A DNA stretch of 64,000 bases from Castellaniella daejeonensis (GCF_039523555.1 NZ_BAAAFN010000006.1:1-64000), one strand, 5' to 3'; shown: positions 1-8,306, counted from the first letter of the stretch. Notes: generated by a model from the sequence alone, not told the origin. Numbers and translations are program-made.

Positions 1-125
1 CCAAGATGAGCATCGGCCAGGTCGTGCGCGCCGCCTTCCCCTGGCTGCTCCTGCTGCTGACCTACCTGGCCTTCATCACCTACGTGCCTGCCGTCAGCCT
101 CTGGCTGCCCCGGTTGCTGGGGTAA
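1..125 (+). CDS. TRAP transporter large permease, C-terminal end (partial)
   Basis: Only the last 40 codons are present; the reading frame starts at base 3 and ends at the TAA at 123-125. The peptide is hydrophobic (a run of leucines) and ends in ITYVPAVSLWLPRLLG, which resembles the last membrane segment and tail of DctM/SiaM-type large permeases of TRAP transporters. These use ion gradients to import organic acids captured by a periplasmic DctP protein. The rest of the gene and its partners lie outside the window. The gene is convergent with the TDT transporter. The call depends on a short tail, so it is moderate. Confidence 0.6.
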   Translation, partial: KMSIGQVVRAAFPWLLLLLTYLAFITYVPAVSLWLPRLLG

Positions 126-133
126 GACGGCCT

Positions 134-160
134 CCCGGGCCGGTCTCAGGCCGGCCCGGC
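134..160. terminator. Hairpin between convergent genes
   Basis: A perfect 9-bp stem, CCGGGCCGG at 135-143 and CCGGCCCGG at 151-159, with a 7-base loop. It overlaps the stop codon of the leftward transporter and lies just past the rightward permease stop. There is no T-run on either side, so it may be a weak or Rho-assisted bidirectional terminator. Confidence 0.4.
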
Positions 161-1282
161 CCGGCCCGAAGCGCGCATGATCCGCACCACCTGGCGGATC
201 ATGCCCGCGAACGTCAGCACCCAGGCAAACAGCGCGATATACAGAAAGCCCCGCGGCAGCACGGAAAGAAACCCGAAGCCCATGGCATGGTCCATCTGCC
301 AGGTGCAGGCGGCATACATGCCCAGCGGGAACACCGCGCCCCAATACAGGGGATCGTACTGGAACGGAAAGCGCTGGAAGACATAGCGCCAGATCCCCAG
401 CAGCAGCAGCATCGGGATCCACCAGGTGCCCGTGGCCCAGTAGAACACCGTGAAGCCCTTCAGGAACGGCAGCAGCGACACCAGGTACGGCGCGGCGGGC
501 GCGTTCAGGATCAGGAGCGAGCCGGCCAGGGTGGAGATCGCCATCGCCCCCATGTTGATCCAGTACGGCGGCGCCAGATCGTCGGGGGAAAACCGGAAGA
601 ACGCGTAGCGGTAGAAGATCAGCGACATCATCCAGATGTACAGCATTCCTCCCCACAGCCACATCGACAGCGCCATCAGGTTCAGTTCTAGGCGGAAAGG
701 CTGGCCGATACGCGCCGCCAGCAGCGCGCTGGACACCGCCAGCGACTGGGTCGCCACCACCGCCAGCAGCCAGGCGCCGCTGATCCCCCGGTCCAGTGTG
801 GGCTTGTCCGGCTTGACGGTGAAAGCGGTGAAGATGGTGTAGGTCAGCCCCAGCCACAGCACCACCGCCACGGCCCAGAGCACGAAACCGACCCGGATGT
901 TGTCGGTCTGCACGATGAACTGGCTGGCCAGGATGCCGGTACCGGCCACCGTGGTGAAATATCCCGGCCCCCTCAGGTGGTCGACCATGTCGCCGAAAAA
1001 GCGGCGGGGATGGTGGATCGCCCGCAACGCATACAGCCCGCACAGCACGGCATACTGCACCACGTTCAGCAGGAACAGCAGCCGCGACACCAGCGGCAGC
1101 CCCATCATGCCGGATCCCAGCGACACGATGCCGGTTGCCATCACCAACCCGAAATAGGAAGGCGACAGGCCGGCCAGGGCTGCACGCCAGCCCGACGGCG
1201 GCGTCCCGCCGCCAGCCCGCAACGCGGTGGCTGCGGCCGACGCCGGCAACCGGCGACTGTCGTCCGAAGATGTCCTGTCCAT
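146..1282 (-). CDS. TDT family transporter (TehA/sulfite exporter/C4-dicarboxylate type)
   Basis: A 378-residue integral membrane protein with about ten hydrophobic segments after a short polar N terminus. The stretch LSPSYFGLVMATGIVSLG near residue 40 is typical of the TDT superfamily, which includes TehA, the yeast Ssu1 sulfite exporter and Mae1 malate permease. Substrate cannot be told from sequence; anion or sulfite efflux are family possibilities. I chose the ATG at 1282 because GGGGGA lies about 7 bases upstream. The longer open frame to 1486 would run into prfB, which is divergent and starts at 1449. The 165-base gap between the two genes is the AT-richest DNA nearby and must hold both promoters. 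Confidence 0.75.
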   Translation of the reverse strand: MDRTSSDDSRRLPASAAATALRAGGGTPPSGWRAALAGLSPSYFGLVMATGIVSLGSGMMGLPLVSRLLFLLNVVQYAVLCGLYALRAIHHPRRFFGDMVDHLRGPGYFTTVAGTGILASQFIVQTDNIRVGFVLWAVAVVLWLGLTYTIFTAFTVKPDKPTLDRGISGAWLLAVVATQSLAVSSALLAARIGQPFRLELNLMALSMWLWGGMLYIWMMSLIFYRYAFFRFSPDDLAPPYWINMGAMAISTLAGSLLILNAPAAPYLVSLLPFLKGFTVFYWATGTWWIPMLLLLGIWRYVFQRFPFQYDPLYWGAVFPLGMYAACTWQMDHAMGFGFLSVLPRGFLYIALFAWVLTFAGMIRQVVRIMRASGRAGPA

Positions 1283-1448
1283 GCCTGTTTCCCCCATGCG
1301 GCCCACGGACCCCATGTCCCTTTGCGCGGCCGCGTTAAAATATTCGATTATCCACATATTTCGACGCAGATGAAGATCGGCGCGCCCCAGCCGGAAGCCG
1401 GGGTGCGTGGTATGTCGCGTCGTGCAGACACCCACACAGGACATCTCC

Positions 1449-2553
1449 ATGGAAGCCGAACGCCAGAACCAGATCATCGCCCGCATCGACGATTACGCCG
1501 AGCGCCAGGGCCTGCTCCGGAGGTATCTTTGACTACGATGCCAAGGCCGAACGCCTGCTCGTCGTCAACGCCGAACTGGAAAGCCCGGACGTCTGGAACG
1601 ATCCGCAGCATGCCCAGGAACTGGGCCGCGAAAAGAAATCCCTGGAAACCGTCGTCCACACCCTGGCCGACATCGAACGCGGCCTGAACGACGCCCGCGA
1701 CCTGTTCGAACTAGCCAGCGCGGATGACGACGACGCCACCCTGCTCGCCATCGAGCAGGACTGCGCCGCCCTGGGCGAGCGCCTGGAAGCGCTCGAATTC
1801 CGCCGCATGTTCTCCAACCCGGCCGACCCCCTGAACTGCTTCGTCGACATCCAGGCCGGCGCCGGCGGCACCGAGGCCCAGGACTGGGCTTCCATGCTGT
1901 TGCGCCAGTACCTGCACTACGGCGAACGCAAGGACTTCAAGACCGAGGTCCTCGAGGAATCCGAAGGCGAAGTCGCGGGCATCAAATCGGCCACCATCAA
2001 ATTCGAAGGCGAATACGCCTACGGCCTGCTGCGCACCGAGACCGGCGTGCACCGCCTGGTGCGCAAGAGCCCCTTCGACTCATCCAACGGCCGACACACC
2101 TCCTTCGCCAGCGTCTTCGTCTATCCCGAGATCGACGATTCCTTCGAGATCGACATCAATCCGGCCGACCTGCGCATCGACACCTACCGCGCCAGCGGCG
2201 CCGGCGGCCAGCACATCAACAAGACCGATTCGGCCGTCCGCATCACGCACCAGCCCACCGGCATCGTCGTGCAGTGCCAGAACGATCGTTCCCAGCACCG
2301 CAACCGCGCCGAAGCCATGCAGATGCTGAAGTCGCGCCTCTACGAACTCGAAATGCGCAAGCGCATGGCCGAGCAGCAGAAGCTGGAAGACGCCAAGAGC
2401 GACGTGGGCTGGGGCCACCAGATCCGCTCCTACGTCCTGGACCAGAGCCGCATCAAGGACCTGCGTACCGGCGTGGAAATATCCAATACCCAGAAGGTCC
2501 TGGACGGCGACCTGGACCCTTTCATCACGGCCAGCCTCAAGCAGGGCGTCTGA
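1449..2553 (+). CDS. prfB: Peptide chain release factor 2 (programmed +1 frameshift)
   Basis: RF2 ends translation at UGA and UAA. The gene is in two frames: 1449-1529 (27 codons) runs into an in-frame TGA at 1530-1532, and translation resumes one base later with GAC at 1531, giving 367 residues, close to the E. coli 365. The shift site is CTT TGA C, preceded by the internal Shine-Dalgarno GGAGG at 1519-1523, the classical autoregulatory layout in which scarce RF2 favours the shift. The protein has the SPF codon-recognition motif (SPFDSS) and the GGQ peptidyl-hydrolysis motif (SGAGGQHINK). lysS follows 88 bases downstream on the same strand, the common prfB-lysS pairing. An annotator ignoring the shift would call only the fragment from 1807. 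Confidence 0.97.
1518..1533 (+). promoter_or_regulatory. prfB +1 frameshift signal
   Basis: The elements read in order: CGGAGG (internal Shine-Dalgarno, 1518-1523), TAT, the slippery CTT (1527-1529), TGA (1530-1532), then C. The SD-to-slip spacing equals the E. coli arrangement. Release-factor-dependent frameshifting here controls RF2 level. Confidence 0.95.
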
Positions 2554-2570
2554 CACCGGCGCGCATGGCC

Positions 2571-2590
2571 GCCGGCCCGCGCGGGCCGGC
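2571..2590. repeat. 20-bp perfect palindrome between prfB and lysS
   Basis: GCCGGCCCGC at 2571-2580 is followed at once by its reverse complement at 2581-2590. It can fold into a very GC-rich hairpin 50 bases before the lysS start. No T-run follows, so it is not a convincing intrinsic terminator; it may be an RNA-stability or pausing structure. Confidence 0.4.
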
Positions 2591-2641
2591 GACCGCCGCC
2601 CGGCCCGGATGCCCCCGCCCTTCCCTTACCGACCGCACGAC

Positions 2642-4156
2642 ATGACTTCGACTGAAACCCAAGCCCCCGACGAGAACCGCCTGATCGCCGAGCGCCGCGC
2701 CAAACTCGACGCGCTGCGCCAGGCCGGCCCCGCCTACCCCAACGACTTCCGTCCCGACACCCGCGCCGCCGACCTGCACCGCGACTGCGGCGCACTGGAC
2801 GAAGACGCACTGCAGGCCCTGGGTCGGCGCGCCCGGGTCGCGGGGCGCATGATGCTCAAGCGGATCATGGGCAAGGCCAGCTTCGCCACGTTGCAGGACG
2901 CCACAGGCCGCCTGCAGCTGTACCTGGACCGCGGCGTGCTGGGCGACGAGGCCTATGCCGCCTTCAAGTCGTGGGACATCGGCGACATCGTCGGCGCCGA
3001 AGGCGAGGTCTTCAAGACGCGCAAGGGCGAATTGTCTCTGCGCGTGGAATCCCTGCGCCTGCTGTCCAAGTCGTTGCGCCCGCTGCCCGACAAGTTCCAC
3101 GGCGTGGCCGACCAGGAACTGCGCTACCGCCAGCGCTACGTCGACCTGATCATGACCGAGGGCACGCGCGAGACCTTCCTGGCACGCAGCCGCATCATTT
3201 CCGCGATCCGCCAGATCATGTCGGAAGCCGACTTCCTGGAAGTCGAGACACCCATGCTGCACCCCATTCCCGGCGGCGCGGCGGCCAAGCCATTCATCAC
3301 CCACCACAATGCGCTGGACATGCAGATGTTCCTTCGCATCGCGCCCGAACTCTACCTGAAGCGCCTGATCGTCGGCGGCTTCGAGCGGGTCTTCGAGATC
3401 AACCGCAATTTCCGCAACGAAGGCGTCAGCCCGAGGCACAATCCGGAATTCACGATGATGGAATTCTATGCGGCCTACACGGACTACCGCTGGCTGATGG
3501 ATTACACCGAATCCCTGATCCGCGAAACCGCGCGGCGCGTGTGCGGCACCGCCACCCTGGTCTACCAGGACCAGCCCCTGGACCTGGAACGCGCCTTCGA
3601 CCGGCTGACCATCACAGAGGCCATCCTGAAGCACGCTCCCGGCTACAGCCCCGAGCAGCTCCAGGACGAAGCCTGGCTGCGGGGCGAACTGCGCCGCCTG
3701 GGGGCCGACATCGACGGTCCGGCCCTGGCTCATGCCGGCCTGGGCGCCCTGCAACTGGCGCTGTTCGAGGAAACCGCCGAAGCCAGGCTCTGGCACCCGA
3801 CCTTCATCATCGACTACCCGGTCGAGGTCTCGCCCCTGGCCCGCGCGTCCGACGCCCAGCCCGGCATCACGGAACGCTTCGAGCTGTTTGCCTGCGGGCG
3901 CGAGATCGCCAACGGCTTTTCCGAACTGAACGACCCGGAAGACCAGGCTGCCCGGTTCCGTGCCCAGGTGGCCGCCAAGGATGCCGGCGACGAAGAAGCC
4001 ATGTACTACGACGCGGACTACGTGCGCGCCCTGGAATACGGCATGCCCCCCACCGGCGGCTGCGGCATCGGGATCGACCGCCTGGTGATGATGCTGACCG
4101 ACAGCCCCAACATCCGCGATGTGATCCTGTTCCCGCACCTGCGGCGCGAGGACTGA
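2642..4156 (+). CDS. lysS: Lysyl-tRNA synthetase, class II
   Basis: A 504-residue enzyme that charges tRNA-Lys with lysine using ATP in the cytoplasm. An OB-fold anticodon-binding domain (about residues 60-170, with GRMMLKRIMGKASFATLQD) precedes the class II core. Motif 1 is around VETPML, motif 2 is FRNEGVSPRHNPEFTMMEF, and motif 3 is GCGIGIDRLVMMLTDS near the C terminus. Length matches bacterial LysS (about 505). The ATG at 2642 gives the normal N terminus; an open frame extends 11 codons further up but has no better signal. It lies downstream of prfB and is convergent with the hydrolase, with only 12 bases between stops. Confidence 0.97.
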   Translation: MTSTETQAPDENRLIAERRAKLDALRQAGPAYPNDFRPDTRAADLHRDCGALDEDALQALGRRARVAGRMMLKRIMGKASFATLQDATGRLQLYLDRGVLGDEAYAAFKSWDIGDIVGAEGEVFKTRKGELSLRVESLRLLSKSLRPLPDKFHGVADQELRYRQRYVDLIMTEGTRETFLARSRIISAIRQIMSEADFLEVETPMLHPIPGGAAAKPFITHHNALDMQMFLRIAPELYLKRLIVGGFERVFEINRNFRNEGVSPRHNPEFTMMEFYAAYTDYRWLMDYTESLIRETARRVCGTATLVYQDQPLDLERAFDRLTITEAILKHAPGYSPEQLQDEAWLRGELRRLGADIDGPALAHAGLGALQLALFEETAEARLWHPTFIIDYPVEVSPLARASDAQPGITERFELFACGREIANGFSELNDPEDQAARFRAQVAAKDAGDEEAMYYDADYVRALEYGMPPTGGCGIGIDRLVMMLTDSPNIRDVILFPHLRRED

Positions 4157-4168
4157 GCCGCAGACCCC

Positions 4169-5068
4169 TCAGGCGAAGCCCAGGGGCAGATTGGGCGAAC
4201 CCACCACCCGGCTGCCGACATCGCGGCCGTCCGCGAATGCCAGGGCGGCCGCGATCGTTTCAGGGTCGTCCAGCAGCCGGCGGTGCCCCAGGCCCTGGGT
4301 CGTGAGCAGGCGGGCGCCCGGCCAGCGATACGCGTAGTATTCCCCTTCGCTCCAGGGCACCTGGCGGTCGCCCAGATCGTGCACGATCAGTGCAGGTTGC
4401 CCGAGCGCCGGCAGGCGCCGGGAAATGTCCAGGGACTCGATGTCCGCGCCTGTGCGCCGCAGCAGCCACGCGCACAGGGCCGGACGCAGAGTGTCCCCCA
4501 GCCACAAATGACGCAGGTGCCGGCCGATCGCCTGTTGCACGTCGGCGGGCGGCGCCACCAGCACGAGGCGGCGGGCCTGCCAGGCCTCGTCCTGCGCCAG
4601 GACCAGTGCCGCCCCACCCAGCGAGTGCCCGATCGCCAGGGCCGCGGGCCCATAGTGGACGCCCACGGCACGGATCGTGGCGACGAATTCCGGCAGCGAA
4701 CTGTGCCTGCCGGTGCTTCGCCCATGGGCTGGCTGGTCGAACGCCACCACGGCATAACCCCGTGCGCGCAGGCCGTCCACCCACTGCCTGAAGCAGAGCC
4801 CGTGGCTGGACCAGCCATGCGCCAGCAAGGCGTAGGGCTCGGAGCCCGGATCACCCCAGACATAGGTGGCGACGGACTCGCCCAGGACCTCGAGCCGGCC
4901 ATGCCGCGCGGTGCCGTCCTCGGGCACGGCCCGCGTCCGGGAAGACGGCGTGGCAAACAGCCGCGCAGCCCAATCGGCCGCATGGCCGGGCGCCAGCCAG
5001 GCGCTCAGCACCAGGCCCGTGCGCAGCGCCCCCAGGCGCAGGCGGGCAGAAGCAGGCAGGGAAGACAT
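4169..5068 (-). CDS. Alpha/beta hydrolase (lipase/esterase-like)
   Basis: A 299-residue serine hydrolase. It has the nucleophile elbow GHSLGG, an oxyanion-side HGW motif (LLAHGWSSHG), a likely catalytic Asp in HDLGDRQVPW, and a catalytic His in GLGHRRLL near the C terminus, so the Ser-Asp-His triad is complete. The first 30 residues are hydrophobic and could be a membrane anchor or uncleaved signal. The gene lies 21 bases after the tetR gene on the same strand with AGAGG before its ATG, so the two are probably one operon under the tetR operator. The substrate is unknown; an ester-containing xenobiotic or lipid would fit a TetR-controlled hydrolase. Confidence 0.8.
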   Translation of the reverse strand: MSSLPASARLRLGALRTGLVLSAWLAPGHAADWAARLFATPSSRTRAVPEDGTARHGRLEVLGESVATYVWGDPGSEPYALLAHGWSSHGLCFRQWVDGLRARGYAVVAFDQPAHGRSTGRHSSLPEFVATIRAVGVHYGPAALAIGHSLGGAALVLAQDEAWQARRLVLVAPPADVQQAIGRHLRHLWLGDTLRPALCAWLLRRTGADIESLDISRRLPALGQPALIVHDLGDRQVPWSEGEYYAYRWPGARLLTTQGLGHRRLLDDPETIAAALAFADGRDVGSRVVGSPNLPLGFA

Positions 5069-5089
5069 GGAAGAGCCTCTCGGTCGGGT

Positions 5090-5692
5090 TCAGGGTTGGC
5101 CGCTGCGCCAGAGACGCTCGAACGCCGCGGCAGCATGGCGGCCGGCTTCTTCGTGACCGAACAGACCGCCGTCATGGTGCAGGGCCAGCATCAGCGCCTG
5201 GACCTCGAAGGCCAGCTGGGCCGCATCGGTATCGGCGCGCAGGTGCCCTTCCTGCACGGCCTGCGCGATGGTCTTCTTCAGTTCGTCGCGCCAGCCCGCC
5301 TGCTGGGCCAGCACGGCTTCGCGCAACGCACCTTCGCGGCCATCGTATTCGCTGACCGCAGACAGCAGCAGGCAGCCGCTCTGGTAGCGGTGGACCCAGG
5401 CGATCCAGTTCGCCACAATGGCGCGCAGCCGCGGCAGGCCGCGGGGCTGCTTCAACGCAGGCACCAGCACATCGGCAATGAACCGGTCCTTGCCGACATC
5501 CAGCACGGCCAGCTGCAGGTCTTCGCGGGAACCGAAATGCGCGAACACGCCGCTCTTGGACATGCCGACGCTGGATGCCAGGGTGCCGATGGACAGGGCT
5601 TCCAGCCCCCCTTCGCAGGCAAGGGCATAGGCGCTGTCGAGGATGACATCGCGCGTGGCGGCGCGCTTGCCGGTATGGGATAAAGTATTCAT
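5090..5692 (-). CDS. TetR/AcrR family transcriptional regulator
   Basis: A 200-residue repressor. The N-terminal helix-turn-helix spans about residues 15-60, with IGTLASSVGMSKSGVFAHF as the DNA-reading part, and is followed by a helical ligand-binding domain ending in a TetR_C-like region (VQALMLALHHDGGLFG). I chose the ATG at 5692 because it starts the usual N terminus and because a perfect operator palindrome lies 9 bases upstream; the longer frame to 5770 would run through the operator. It heads a two-gene operon with the hydrolase and very likely represses itself. It lies 93 bases downstream of iscA but has its own promoter region. Confidence 0.9.
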   Translation of the reverse strand: MNTLSHTGKRAATRDVILDSAYALACEGGLEALSIGTLASSVGMSKSGVFAHFGSREDLQLAVLDVGKDRFIADVLVPALKQPRGLPRLRAIVANWIAWVHRYQSGCLLLSAVSEYDGREGALREAVLAQQAGWRDELKKTIAQAVQEGHLRADTDAAQLAFEVQALMLALHHDGGLFGHEEAGRHAAAAFERLWRSGQP

Positions 5693-5701
5693 GGAAAAAA
5701 T

Positions 5702-5725
5702 AATAGCACGATCGTTCGTGCTATT
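5702..5725. promoter_or_regulatory. Palindromic TetR operator
   Basis: A perfect inverted repeat, AATAGCACG (5702-5710) and CGTGCTATT (5717-5725), around the 6-base centre ATCGTT. It sits immediately upstream of the tetR start codon at 5692 in otherwise AT-rich DNA. The size and symmetry are typical of TetR-family operators, so it is the likely autoregulatory site for tetR and the hydrolase. Confidence 0.85.
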
Positions 5726-5785
5726 CAAAGGCCAAAACAAAGGGCGTGGCGGCACCCCGCCCCGCCCCATGGAAACGACCGCGCG

Positions 5786-6109
5786 TCAGACGGAGAAGGA
5801 TTCCCCGCAGCCGCAGGCGGCCTTCTCGTTGGGATTGTTGAAGCGGAAGCCTTCGTTCAGGCCTTCGCGGGCATAGTCGAGTTCCGTGCCCTGCAGATAG
5901 GGCAGGCTGTCGAGCGCCACGTACACGCGAGCCCCGAACTGCTCGAAGACCTGATCCCCGTCGGTGGGATCGTCGACGTATTCGAGATGGTAGGACATGC
6001 CCGAGCAGCCCGAGGGTTTGACCCCCAGGCGCAGCCCCAGCCCCTTGCCGCGTTTGTCCAGATGCCGCTGGATGTGCTCAGCGGCCCGTTGTGTCAGCGA
6101 GATTCCCAT
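5786..6109 (-). CDS. iscA: Iron-sulfur cluster assembly protein IscA
   Basis: A 107-residue A-type carrier, the same length as E. coli IscA. The three metal-binding cysteines are present: one in GCSGMSY (about residue 35) and two in the C-terminal CGCGESFSV. A-type carriers bind iron or a cluster and pass it to apo-enzymes. The start at 6109 gives the family N terminus (MGISLTQRA) and overlaps the iscU 3' end by 32 bases, so translation is probably coupled. It is the last isc gene here: no hscB, hscA or fdx follows, and the next gene downstream is tetR. Confidence 0.95.
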   Translation of the reverse strand: MGISLTQRAAEHIQRHLDKRGKGLGLRLGVKPSGCSGMSYHLEYVDDPTDGDQVFEQFGARVYVALDSLPYLQGTELDYAREGLNEGFRFNNPNEKAACGCGESFSV

Positions 6110-6509
6110 GATGTGCCTCAGGAATGGAATGTTTGTCGGTATAGTCGGCCACAGCCGCGCGGATGGCATCCTGGGCCAGCAGCGCACAATGCAGTTTGTC
6201 GGCGGCAAGGTCCAGGGCCTGGACGAAAGCCTGGCTGTCGATGGCCAGGGCCTGGTCCAGGCTGCGACCCCGCAGCCATTCGGTCGCAAGCGACCCGGCT
6301 GCGATGGCCTCGCCGCTGCCGAAGGCCCGAAAGCAGGCAGATTCTATGGTAGCGTCTTCCAGCCGGATCTGCAGTTTCAGGATCTGACCCAGTTGCGGCG
6401 ATCCCACCAGCCCGGTGCCGACCCGGGGGTCGTCTGCGTCGAACGAGCCGACGTTGCGCGGATGCAGGTAGTGCTCCAGGACCTGCGGCCCATACCACGA
6501 TCCCGTCAT
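6078..6509 (-). CDS. iscU: IscU-like scaffold protein with degenerate active site
   Basis: A 143-residue protein clearly of the IscU family: YGPQVLEHYLHPRNVGSFD at the start, LKLQI, AIAAGSLATEW and HCALLAQDAIRAAVADY later. The functional residues have changed. The GAPACGD segment of normal IscU reads GSPQLGQ (residues 36-42), so the first ligand Cys and the Asp are gone. YGCGSA reads FGSGEA, so the second Cys is Ser65. Only His107 and Cys108 remain. The LPPVK motif bound by HscA reads LAADK. The bases at 6310-6420 support these codons on re-reading. The TGATG overlap with iscS implies coupled translation and the frame is intact, so the gene looks expressed and diverged rather than dead. It may no longer build a [2Fe-2S] cluster alone. 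Confidence 0.9.
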   Translation of the reverse strand: MTGSWYGPQVLEHYLHPRNVGSFDADDPRVGTGLVGSPQLGQILKLQIRLEDATIESACFRAFGSGEAIAAGSLATEWLRGRSLDQALAIDSQAFVQALDLAADKLHCALLAQDAIRAAVADYTDKHSIPEAHHGNLADTTGR

Positions 6510-7720
6510 CAGCAGTGCTCCGCCCAGGCGCCCAGGGTGCCCTGCTGGCGCATTTCCCACAGGGGAGACAATTCGCGCAGACGTGCGATCTGGGTGCGCA
6601 GCAGCCGCACCGCACGATCCACTTCGTCTTGCGTGGTGAAGCGCCCCAGGGTCAGGCGCAGTGAGCTGTGCGCCAGCGTGTCGCTGCGCCCCAGGGCACG
6701 CAGCACGTGCGACGGCTCCAGGCTGGCCGAGGTGCAGGCCGACCCCGATGACACCGCCAGCTCGGGTACGGACATCAGCAGGGCCTCGCCCTCGACGTGG
6801 GCCACGCTGAGGTTCAGGGTATGCGCCACGCGCCGGTCCGGGTCGCCATTGAGATAAACGTCAGGCAGGTCGCGCAGGCCGTCCCAGAGGCGGTCGCGCA
6901 GCGCGCGGATGCGGGGAATTTCTTCGTCCATCGAATCGCCCGCCAGGGCAAAGGCCGCCCCCATGCCGACGATCTGGTGGGTGGGCAGCGTGCCCGAACG
7001 CAGGCCGCGTTCGTGGCCGCCGCCGTGGATCTGGGCTTCCAGGCGCACGCGCGGCTTGCGGCGCACGTAGAGCGCCCCGATGCCCTTGGGGCCATAGGTC
7101 TTGTGCGCCGACAGGGACATCAGGTCCACGCCCAGCGCCTGCACGTCGATCGGCAGCTTGCCCGTGGCCTGGGCGGCATCGGTGTGGAAAAGAATGCCGC
7201 GTTCGCGGCATAGCGCCGCCAGCGCGGCAATGTCCTGGATGACGCCGATTTCGTTGTTGACCAGCATCATCGACACCAGGATCGTGTCGGGCCGCAGGAC
7301 CGCGGCCAGGGCATCCGGGCTCACCAGGCCGTTGGCATCCACGTCGAGCCAGGTGACATCGAAGCCCTGGCGTTCGAGCTCCAGGCATGGATCCAGCACC
7401 GCCTTGTGCTCGGTGCGCACCGTGACGATGTGCCTGCCCCGAGCGGCATGGAAATGCGCCACGCCCTTGATCGCCAGGTTGTCGGATTCGGTGGCGCCGG
7501 ACGTCCAGACGATTTCACGCGGGTCGGCGTGGATCAGGCCCGCGACCTGGGCCCGGGCCCGTTCCACGGCTTCTTCCGCATCCCACCCCCAGGCATGGCT
7601 GCGCGAGGCGGGGTTACCGAAGCGTTCGCTCAGCCAGGGCAGCATGGCCTGGAGGACGCGTTCGTCGACAGGTGTGGTTGCGGAATAGTCCAGGTAGATC
7701 GGGAGCGGGTCCTTTGGCAT
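6509..7720 (-). CDS. iscS: Cysteine desulfurase IscS
   Basis: A 403-residue PLP enzyme that removes sulfur from cysteine to supply Fe-S cluster assembly, tRNA thiolation and other uses. The N terminus is IYLDYSATTPVD, the PLP lysine is K207 in SAHKTYGPKG, and the persulfide-carrying cysteine is C329 in SSGSACTSASLEPSHV; both sit one residue from the E. coli positions. The C terminus (LSPLWEMRQQGTLGAWAEHC) keeps the SPLWEM element used for partner contacts but ends differently from E. coli. It lies 15 bases after iscR and overlaps iscU. Confidence 0.96.
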   Translation of the reverse strand: MPKDPLPIYLDYSATTPVDERVLQAMLPWLSERFGNPASRSHAWGWDAEEAVERARAQVAGLIHADPREIVWTSGATESDNLAIKGVAHFHAARGRHIVTVRTEHKAVLDPCLELERQGFDVTWLDVDANGLVSPDALAAVLRPDTILVSMMLVNNEIGVIQDIAALAALCRERGILFHTDAAQATGKLPIDVQALGVDLMSLSAHKTYGPKGIGALYVRRKPRVRLEAQIHGGGHERGLRSGTLPTHQIVGMGAAFALAGDSMDEEIPRIRALRDRLWDGLRDLPDVYLNGDPDRRVAHTLNLSVAHVEGEALLMSVPELAVSSGSACTSASLEPSHVLRALGRSDTLAHSSLRLTLGRFTTQDEVDRAVRLLRTQIARLRELSPLWEMRQQGTLGAWAEHC

Positions 7721-7735
7721 CGAAACTCCGGTAAA

Positions 7736-8263
7736 TCAGGCCGATACGGGCTCCTGGGCCCGGGAATCGGCCGCCACCGGCGTGATCGGGATCGTGGGGC
7801 GGCCGTTGTTGTTGCGCATATGGCCGGATTCCTGCCATTCGCGCAGACGCTGCTGATCGACCAGATCCTGCAGCGAGACCGAGTCCAGGTATTCCAGCAT
7901 TTTACGACTCAAAGTGGCCCACAGGTCGTGGGTCATGCATTTGCCGCTGTGCCCGTTGCGCCCGATGTCGCAGTTTTCCTTGCCGCCACAGCTGGTGGCA
8001 TCCAGCGGTTCATCCACGGCGAAGATGATGTCGGCCACCGAGATATCGCGCGCATGCCGGGCCAGCATGTAGCCGCCGCCCGGACCGCGCACACTGTCGA
8101 CCAGTTCGTGCCGGCGCAGCTTGCCGAACAGCTGCTCCAGGTAGGACAGGGAAATGTTCTGGCGCGCACTGATGGCCGCCAGCGTCACCGGGCCGCTGTG
8201 ATGGCGCAGGGCCAGATCGATCATTGCCGTAACGGCGAAACGTCCCTTGGTCGTCAAACGCAT
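7736..8263 (-). CDS. iscR: Rrf2 family Fe-S regulator IscR
   Basis: A 175-residue regulator of Fe-S assembly. The winged-helix domain begins MRLTTKGRFAVTAMIDLAL, the recognition region has ISLSYLEQLFGKLRRHELV, and the wing has RGPGGGY. Cluster ligands are C92, C98 and C109, with H112 as the likely fourth ligand. The longer C98-C109 gap, compared with six residues in E. coli, is as I recall other betaproteobacterial IscR proteins. It heads iscRSUA and its promoter region carries two type-1-like IscR boxes, so negative autoregulation by cluster-loaded IscR is expected. Confidence 0.96.
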   Translation of the reverse strand: MRLTTKGRFAVTAMIDLALRHHSGPVTLAAISARQNISLSYLEQLFGKLRRHELVDSVRGPGGGYMLARHARDISVADIIFAVDEPLDATSCGGKENCDIGRNGHSGKCMTHDLWATLSRKMLEYLDSVSLQDLVDQQRLREWQESGHMRNNNGRPTIPITPVAADSRAQEPVSA

Positions 8264-8306
8264 GGTGAGGTCCTCTGTGAGTGCTGAGAATTCCCGGGTA
8301 TTCCTA

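Noticed and set aside
2554..2641. Terminator between prfB and lysS
   Set aside because: The palindrome at 2571-2590 has no T-run and the two genes are normally co-transcribed.
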